Below are positions 58,401 through 64,000 of a stretch of 64,000 nucleotides of DNA, one piece after another. The stretch spans positions 55,815,249 through 55,879,248 of the forward strand of contig OZ038423.1 in NCBI GenBank assembly GCA_964036155.1. The letters are read 5' to 3'. Under the pieces are notes generated by a model. It had not been told where the DNA came from, made no database searches, and saw nothing but the letters and a program-made list of their open reading frames with translations. Position numbers and translations under genes: made by a program. The stretch's first letter is position 1, and each line of letters begins with the position of its first letter. This DNA comes from Diploscapter coronatus. Lineage: Eukaryota; Nematoda; Chromadorea; Rhabditida; Rhabditidae.

Positions 58401-61094
58401 CCGCCCCCTCCCGACCTCGAGCCGATCGTGCAAAAATACGCGGAACATGTTGCTGAAAGGGGTGCTGCGACGGAATTGGCGCTGAGAAGTAAGAAAAATT
58501 AGTTTCTGTAGAAAAGCGATTTCCTATGACTAAACTTGGAACTTTTTTCAAATTTTTCCCAACCGCAAGTATTGCTAATACGTCATAACTCGGGACAGAA
58601 GTTTTTTTCGGGAATTTTAAGACGGAGATACAAAATTGAACAAAATTTATATGGGGGTAGATCGCATGAAATTTCTGACGATCGTCCTCCCTAGATCTGT
58701 TTTTAGACATCTTTATAGAAGAAGAATCTTTCAGACCGAGCCGACCTAAAACTTGATTTCATGAAACCGGAAAGCCCGTTCTTCTCGTACTACCAACACA
58801 GAGTGCGGATGCATCAGTGGCACATGCACCAGGAAGCAGAGCATCAGAATTTCCAACAACTGCATTTCGCCGCAATGAATGATGTTTGCTTTCTTTCTAT
58901 TTCTAGGATTTTCTGTAATTTGAATTTCAGCGCCCCGCCCCTATGCGCTACGGGTCTCCAACCGGAATGTTGATGCATCCAAACCCAATGCAGTCCGCTA
59001 CAATGCCAATTCCCGTTTCTGCCTCCCGCTCTTCAGAAAGCCTAGAAAGATTCTCAAATAGCCCTGTTCCAAATGAAGGTAGGGATAATTTGGCTACGAA
59101 TACTTCTGTTCCAAAAATTGAACTATTTCTAATTCAAAGCGGAGAGTAGTAAAGGATAGAGAGAGAAGAAGAGGAATAGCGTTTGGGACATGAATACTCA
59201 ACTCATTTTCTGGAATAGAAATGCTAGAAATCAGAAAATTTGACTATCAGATTGTTAGTGACACGAATTTGTTCGCAAAGATCACGAAGAAATGGGCGGA
59301 GTGTCAAAATAGGATGGGGAATCTTAGGCCCATCTATGGTTTTTCTGTCTCTCGCTTTCGCGGGCTACTTTTCGCCACTCCTCCTTCCCTTTTTCTCTGT
59401 GTGTCTATTGCGGAAAGAACGCTTGTTTCTGATATAATTTGATAAACAAGTGAAATTTTCAGAATTTTCCGCAAATTCACCCCAACAGGCAAATTCGAAT
59501 CGGAAACAAAGACGCAGAAGACTCCAAGAAGCCTTCCAAGTTCAGGGAGCAGGTCAGATTCAAACCGCCCCACCTCCAGGAGTCGTAGATCCACTCACTC
59601 TGAAACTAGAAAGGAATGATGAAGAGGTTATTATAGTTCCTTAAAATAAAAAAAAAATATATATATATTTTTTTCAGAATCTGCACAAAAGCCAGTCCTC
59701 CCCAGCTTTGCTTAACATTCCAACTGAAAATAAACCATCTCCAACTTCGATTTCATTTTCACTGAGGCAACAGAAGGAAAACGAGGGGCAGAAATTTATG
59801 AAACATGAGTAAGAGCTTAAACTTCGACTTCCTGTAGTCTCAACCTTCTTTTCCGAAATATAGTACAGGAAAATATAAGGGGTCGAGATTTTCTGCAGAA
59901 AAAAGATTACTTGAATTTTTCAGAATTTTCAGCGATGTCTCAGCGACGAACGACGATTTCGAGGAATTCGGCATCGATTTTGGTGAAGAAGATGCAAAAT
60001 TGAAGAGTGGGAAAGAACAGGCAGAAATGACTCCACCCCCACCACCCACAATTCCGAACAATACACAATTGGACAGGAAGGAAAAGGTGGGATTTAAATA
60101 AAAACATTCGAACATATGACACTGCTCACCAAGATCTTTCGTGCGCAGTGACCGTTCCCCATATTCTTCATTTTTTCTTTGCTATTTTCCAAGAAGAAGA
60201 ATGATATATAAAAGCAAAAATAAATAGCTGAAAAATGCAGGCCCGAATCTTCATGGAAAAGCTGTTGAACGAGAAGAAAATGAAGAAACAGCGGGAAGAA
60301 GACGAATTGCGGCAGATGGAAATGCTGGCCAGGGAAGAAGAAAGGGTGAGATTTGAGAATGTTGAAATTTTTCGAAAATTGATTTTCAGAGAAAATTGGT
60401 GGAGGAGAGGGAACGATTGAGGAAGGAGGAAATGCGAAAAGCCGCTGCAGAAAGTCTCGAGCCTGGACAGGCGCTGAATGAAATTGACAGAATGATCAAT
60501 ATGTAGAGATTTTGCTAAAAGATTTTTTTTAATTTAGAAAGGAAAAGCTTTTCAAGCTTTGAAAATGTTGAAATTTTTGGAATTGAAGAAAATTTAATAT
60601 TTTGGAAAATCGATTTTTTCAGGAGAATCGACAATCTCCTTCAGTCGACAATGCTCGGTGCGCATGTGGAAAGGCCCGACGAGAAGAAGAAAGAAGACGA
60701 GCAGAGAGACCGAGGCAGAAGCAGAGACAGAGAGAAGAAGAAAAAGAAGAAGGAGAAACACAGGAAAAGGAAAGGGGATAGAAGAAGGAGGTAGGAAAAT
60801 GTTTATAAACTTATGAAGTTAAAAAACTAATAAAACTGAAATTGTGAAAGCTAAATTTTCTAGAAGAATTTGAAAGAAAGTATTTTCAGTCGTTCTCGAA
60901 CTCGGTCCAGAAGTCGAAGTCGTTCAGGAAGTAGATCGAGAGACGACCGAATGAGAAAGAGACGCTACAGATCCCGAACCAGAAGCAGGACTAGAACCCG
61001 TTCCAGAACAAGAGAAAGGTCAAGAAGCTGGGACAGAAGGGACTACAGAAGATCTCGAACAAGGTCCCGTTCCAGATCAAGAGGGAGGTGGTAG
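55435..61094 (+). CDS. swp-1: Splicing factor SFSWAP (suppressor of white-apricot)
   Basis: About eighteen phase-consistent exons. An acceptor (TTTTTAG) lies 13 bases before ATG 55435 ([17 protein letters not shown]). Domains in order: DRY/EERY region ([13 protein letters not shown], later [11 protein letters not shown]); SURP 1 ([43 protein letters not shown]); acidic Ser stretch ([19 protein letters not shown]); SURP 2 ([31 protein letters not shown]); a coiled, charged segment ([19 protein letters not shown]); and an RS domain ([32 protein letters not shown]). SWAP family proteins regulate alternative splicing and autoregulate by intron retention in flies. The large intron 55827-56509 splits the DRY region. 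It is divergent to the REEP-MSP gene, with 426 bases between start codons. Confidence 0.93.
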
Positions 61095-61126
61095 TTTGGG
61101 GAATTTGCAATGTTCTGAAATAGTGC

Positions 61127-61132
61127 AATAAA
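61127..61132 (+). terminator. Poly(A) signal of the SFSWAP gene (AATAAA)
   Basis: Canonical hexamer 33 bases after the stop codon. Confidence 0.65.
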
Positions 61133-61230
61133 GAGGGAGAGAATTTTCATATCCTCTACTCTCTCACTTAACTCTACATACTACTATTTCGTCAAGTTGC
61201 GAATTTTCCAAATACCTGAAGAAGAAAAAG

Positions 61231-61627
61231 ATGGTAAAACGCCAAAACTCTATCCTTTCCCTGTTTTACTTATTTCGCATTGAATCACATCCGCAAATGG
61301 TGATATTTTCTATTATTTTGGGGGGATCGTTGTTTTCATTCGGGTTTTCTTCACTCGTGTGTGGTTTTGCCAATGTTGTTGAAATGAAATGTTCCACTCT
61401 ATTGATTTTTGATTTCTTGATAAACTTGGAAATTTTAGGATTTTTGGAGATTCATGATTATGACAGGTTTGAAGCCTGGAAAGTATCTTTATTATTTTCG
61501 ATTTGTAAAAATTATCTTTGGAATTTTCAGACTGTTCAGAGAGTCGTGGTCTGAAGCGTTGTTTAGAAGATGGATGACTCCGCTCAAGTTAATTTTGGAG
61601 GAATTCGATTTCTGTGAGTCGAAATAA
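61231..61627 (+). CDS. Short hypothetical protein with a hydrophobic segment
   Basis: ATG at 61231, about 100 bases after the SFSWAP poly(A) signal, opens MVKRQNSILSLFYLFRIESH, then hydrophobic residues (MVIFSIILGGSLFSFGFSSL). Splicing 61466 (GACAG, GTTTGA) to 61531 (TTTTCAG) adds LFRESWSEALFRRWMTPLKL before TAA. A strong donor-like GTGAGT lies just before that stop, and an acceptor-like TTTAG follows near 61710, so the 3' end may differ. I do not recognise a family. The position and direction would fit a downstream operon gene, but the sequence before its ATG is a poor acceptor. Confidence 0.3.
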
Positions 61628-61801
61628 AAAATAATTCAACAATTTATTGAGCAACTTTATAACAATACAGCCTTACAAGCCTTTTACTTTGAAAATTTTC
61701 TGAATTTAGTTAATTACGCAAAGAAGAACCTTTCTTCTCTCGTTTTTACCTTCCGTTTTTCTCATTTTTCAAAGAACAAGGTTGTAGGGGCGCGACAAGA
61801 A

Positions 61802-63040
61802 ATTATTTGGAACCAACTTTCTTGGAGACAAGTAGGAAAATCTCGTCGTGGGTGATGAATTTGAAATGCTCATTTTCATGAGCCATTCCATTTTGCTTGA
61901 GCGATTCGATAATGTGGGACTTTTTGAGATAGTGGCATTTGAATCGCGTCCCGCCAAATGAGTAGGTTGTCGCTTCAAGAACGCCTCCTTGAATCTAAAT
62001 TTTTAGATTTGAAAAAAGAATGAATTTCCAAAATCACCAAGTATCCCCCATCTTCAATGAGGCTGCAAGCAGATTTTACCGCTCGCATGTAGCCTTCCAA
62101 AGTTTCGCAGGAATATTCTAGGCAGAATACTGTGGTGACAACCTGAAAGAATAAGGGGAATTATAAAATCTACAGTGATCTTTTCTTTGCCGATGTAAAA
62201 ACTAAAGAAAAAAAGTAATGGAAAAGCTAAAGCGATTTTGAATTTTTAAATTTCAGAACCTGAAATTTGGCGGGCACTTGAATCGAGTCATCCACCTTCC
62301 AAGCGACGTTTCGAACGACGGGGGTCTCGTGGACATTCACCTAAAACTGATGAAAATTCGAGTGCTAAGTGTTTCTCTCTTTCATTTTCATCCATTTTTA
62401 AAAATGTTTACCACTATCTTTTTGAAGATAGCATGAAGAAAAAAATGCAAATTAAAATTACCCCTGTTTTTACCTCCAAAACCGCCCTCATTTTGCTTCT
62501 AGCCTTGTCCTGCATTTGTTGGGGAGTCTCCATTGTCGCTTCGATGTTCGCTATCCATTTACAAACCTCGGTCCAGTCAAATGAACCTCTAGAATTGCGG
62601 ATTTCAATTTAGATTTGAGAAGGAAGAATACCGCTTTTCAGTCCACGAAATGAGCGTTTCCCTATTAGCTGGGGCATAATCTGAGGTGAATATGTTTTCG
62701 GCTCTCTCTCTTAGAGCGATTGGGAGGTAGACTGTTGGGCCTGATTTTTTTTTTTTTTTTTTTTTGAATTTCTAAAAGAGTTGGCAAATTTCAAACCTGC
62801 CCCCAGGTCCAACACAGTCCTGACTTTCTCGGGTAATCGATAGAGAATTCCCGGGAGAAAGAATAGCACAATTTGCATAGCGGTATCCTCCGATGCGGTT
62901 TTGTAAAAGGACTCCAAATAGTCTTGAGGCACGAATTTGTCGTGGTGCTCCGAGGCCGAGCAAATTTCTTGTTCCTCTTCTTCCTTTTTCTCCGCATCTT
63001 TTTCCTTTCCGTTTGGGGGATCATCAACGGTGACCGTCAT
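61802..63040 (-). CDS. anmt-1: NNMT/PNMT/TEMT-family SAM methyltransferase
   Basis: Six exons in phase from ATG 63040 (MTVTVDDPPNGKEKD) to TAA at 61802. The first ends at 62797 within the SAM-binding loop. Motifs: FVPQDYLESFYKTASEDTAM (family N-terminal signature, cf. YLxxYY), VLDLGAGPTVYLPIALRERA (motif I), IFTSDYAPANRETLISW, DWTEVCKWIANIE, VNVHETPVVRN, VVTTVFCLEYSCETLEGYMR, LIEDGGYLIQGGVLEATTYS, and a C-terminal HDEIFLLVSKK. The family methylates nicotinamide or related amines; in C. elegans ANMT-1 makes 1-methylnicotinamide. The N-terminus carries an acidic/lysine-rich extension (EKKEEEEQEICSASE). The symbol is a family-level suggestion; the substrate cannot be read from sequence. Confidence 0.85.
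62748..62766. repeat. T-homopolymer in a methyltransferase intron
   Basis: A run of about 19 T on the plus strand lies next to the acceptor of exon 2 on the minus strand. It is a site of likely assembly length error. Confidence 0.85.
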
Positions 63041-64000
63041 TTTCTGAAAAAAAAATGGGAGCTTTTAGAAAGTCAGACTTTGAAGACACGGACAGAAAAG
63101 TTTCGATGTCTTGCAAAAATTACGATTTCAGGCCTAGGAAGGACTCGAGTCAAGGTTGATCTGCGACCTACCCCCTATAATGTTTCCTTAGCATTTTTGT
63201 ATCTGTAGCCTTGATTTTTCACAAATTTTATCCATTCGTGATGATATCATAGCGGAAAATTCACTCGTGCAACCTATCCCCCATTTATTTTTGAGTCCGA
63301 CTCAAATGCTTCCTAGATCTGCGATTTTTAGAGATGGTGCTGATACAGAAAAATGGTTATTTAAAAAATTCGAAAAATAAATTGATTGTTATCGATGACT
63401 TCTGCCAATAACCGCTTGAAAGTGCAGATAGAACTTGCGGAGAGATGCGAGGGAAAAGATAAAAAGAAAATCTCTGAGCTTTCTTCAGCATTTCTGTCTG
63501 TTTCTTTTTCTTTGCTCGCGGCACAGATATTCCCTGCTGTTTCCCCTCTCTGCGCTATGCAGGGCCCTCCAGTCATTCCGTCCCCCCAGCTAGATTCCGG
63601 TTGTAACACCCGTATTTCTATTTCTTTCTCCCTCTTTTCTTTCTTTCCCCATTTTCTTTCTTTCTCTCCTCTTCCTTTACAGTCTCTTTCTACATATCAA
63701 ATTGCTCCTGTAGAATTTACTTTTCTTATGAAAATTTTACATCGCTTTTTCGCCGGGATTACATTTTGCTACTGATTTTAATGAAAGATTTTGCAGAAAG
63801 TTGAATGCAGCAGCAGATTTGACAGGACGATAAAAAGAAGAAAGAAGAAGAGGGAGGATTTTTTGCCGGATTTAAAAACTCGAGGAGCGAAGAACAATGA
63901 CGACGGGCGTGCTGCAGTTCGTAAAAGGCGTCGATTTTTCGAGGAACGATTTCTCGGTCAGTCAAAAATCACAAAATTCCTTTTTTAACGGTAGCTTGGA
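63041..64000. other. Right-hand flank without a recognised gene
   Basis: This holds the promoter side of the minus-strand methyltransferase gene. Plus-strand frames at 63386-63775 and 63791-63988 are open but unrecognised. The latter begins near an acceptor-like TTTTGCAG and is Arg/Lys-rich (KRRKKKREDF), so it could be an exon of a gene continuing beyond the window. Confidence 0.3.

Overview
This window is nuclear DNA from an animal, very probably a chromadorean nematode. Genes are split by many short introns ending in TTTTCAG/TTTCAG. Several start codons follow directly on an acceptor-like TTTCAG/TTGCAG, as expected for spliced-leader trans-splicing. One predicted protein ends in a major-sperm-protein (MSP) domain, and a STRM-1-type sterol methyltransferase is present; both point to nematodes. 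All gene models below were joined by hand from reading frame, GT-AG boundaries and phase. Functions come from remembered family signatures, not from a search.

Layout. 0-6 kb (minus): the first exon of a secreted, possibly leucine-rich-repeat, protein running off the left edge, then a complete zona pellucida (ZP) domain membrane protein. 6-14 kb: an accessory region with an intact F-box/kelch gene, a decayed kelch copy, a multi-pass membrane protein gene, the orphan tail of a paralogue, and several inverted-repeat elements. 14.9-23.4 kb (plus): an 18-exon gene for a cysteine-rich type I membrane protein with many CC-containing modules and a lysine-rich tail; its introns carry inverted repeats. 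23.5-33.3 kb: ten kilobases without a convincing gene. 33.3-36.5 kb (plus): a small protein with two tandem CXXC zinc fingers. 38.5-43.4 kb (plus): a likely operon of ribosomal protein uL1 (rpl-1), a PDK1-like kinase without a PH domain, and mitochondrial ribosomal protein L30. 43.9-45.8 kb (minus): a sterol/SMT-type methyltransferase. 46.9-50.6 kb (plus): an LMBR1/LIMR multi-pass protein. 51.3-52.2 kb: another kelch pseudogene. 52.4-55.0 kb (minus): a predicted REEP membrane domain joined in frame to an MSP domain. 55.4-61.1 kb (plus): the splicing factor SFSWAP. 61.8-63.0 kb (minus): an NNMT/PNMT/TEMT-family methyltransferase.

The most interesting candidate is the REEP-MSP composite gene: an ER-hairpin protein carrying a C-terminal domain of the kind VAP proteins use for contacts, or used as sperm cytoskeleton in nematodes. 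Next are the tandem-CXXC protein with no other recognised domain, the rpl-1/PDK1-like/mrpl-30 operon, and the region of F-box/kelch and membrane-protein duplications with mobile-element remnants. I saw no prokaryotic-type system, CRISPR array, rRNA or confident tRNA.
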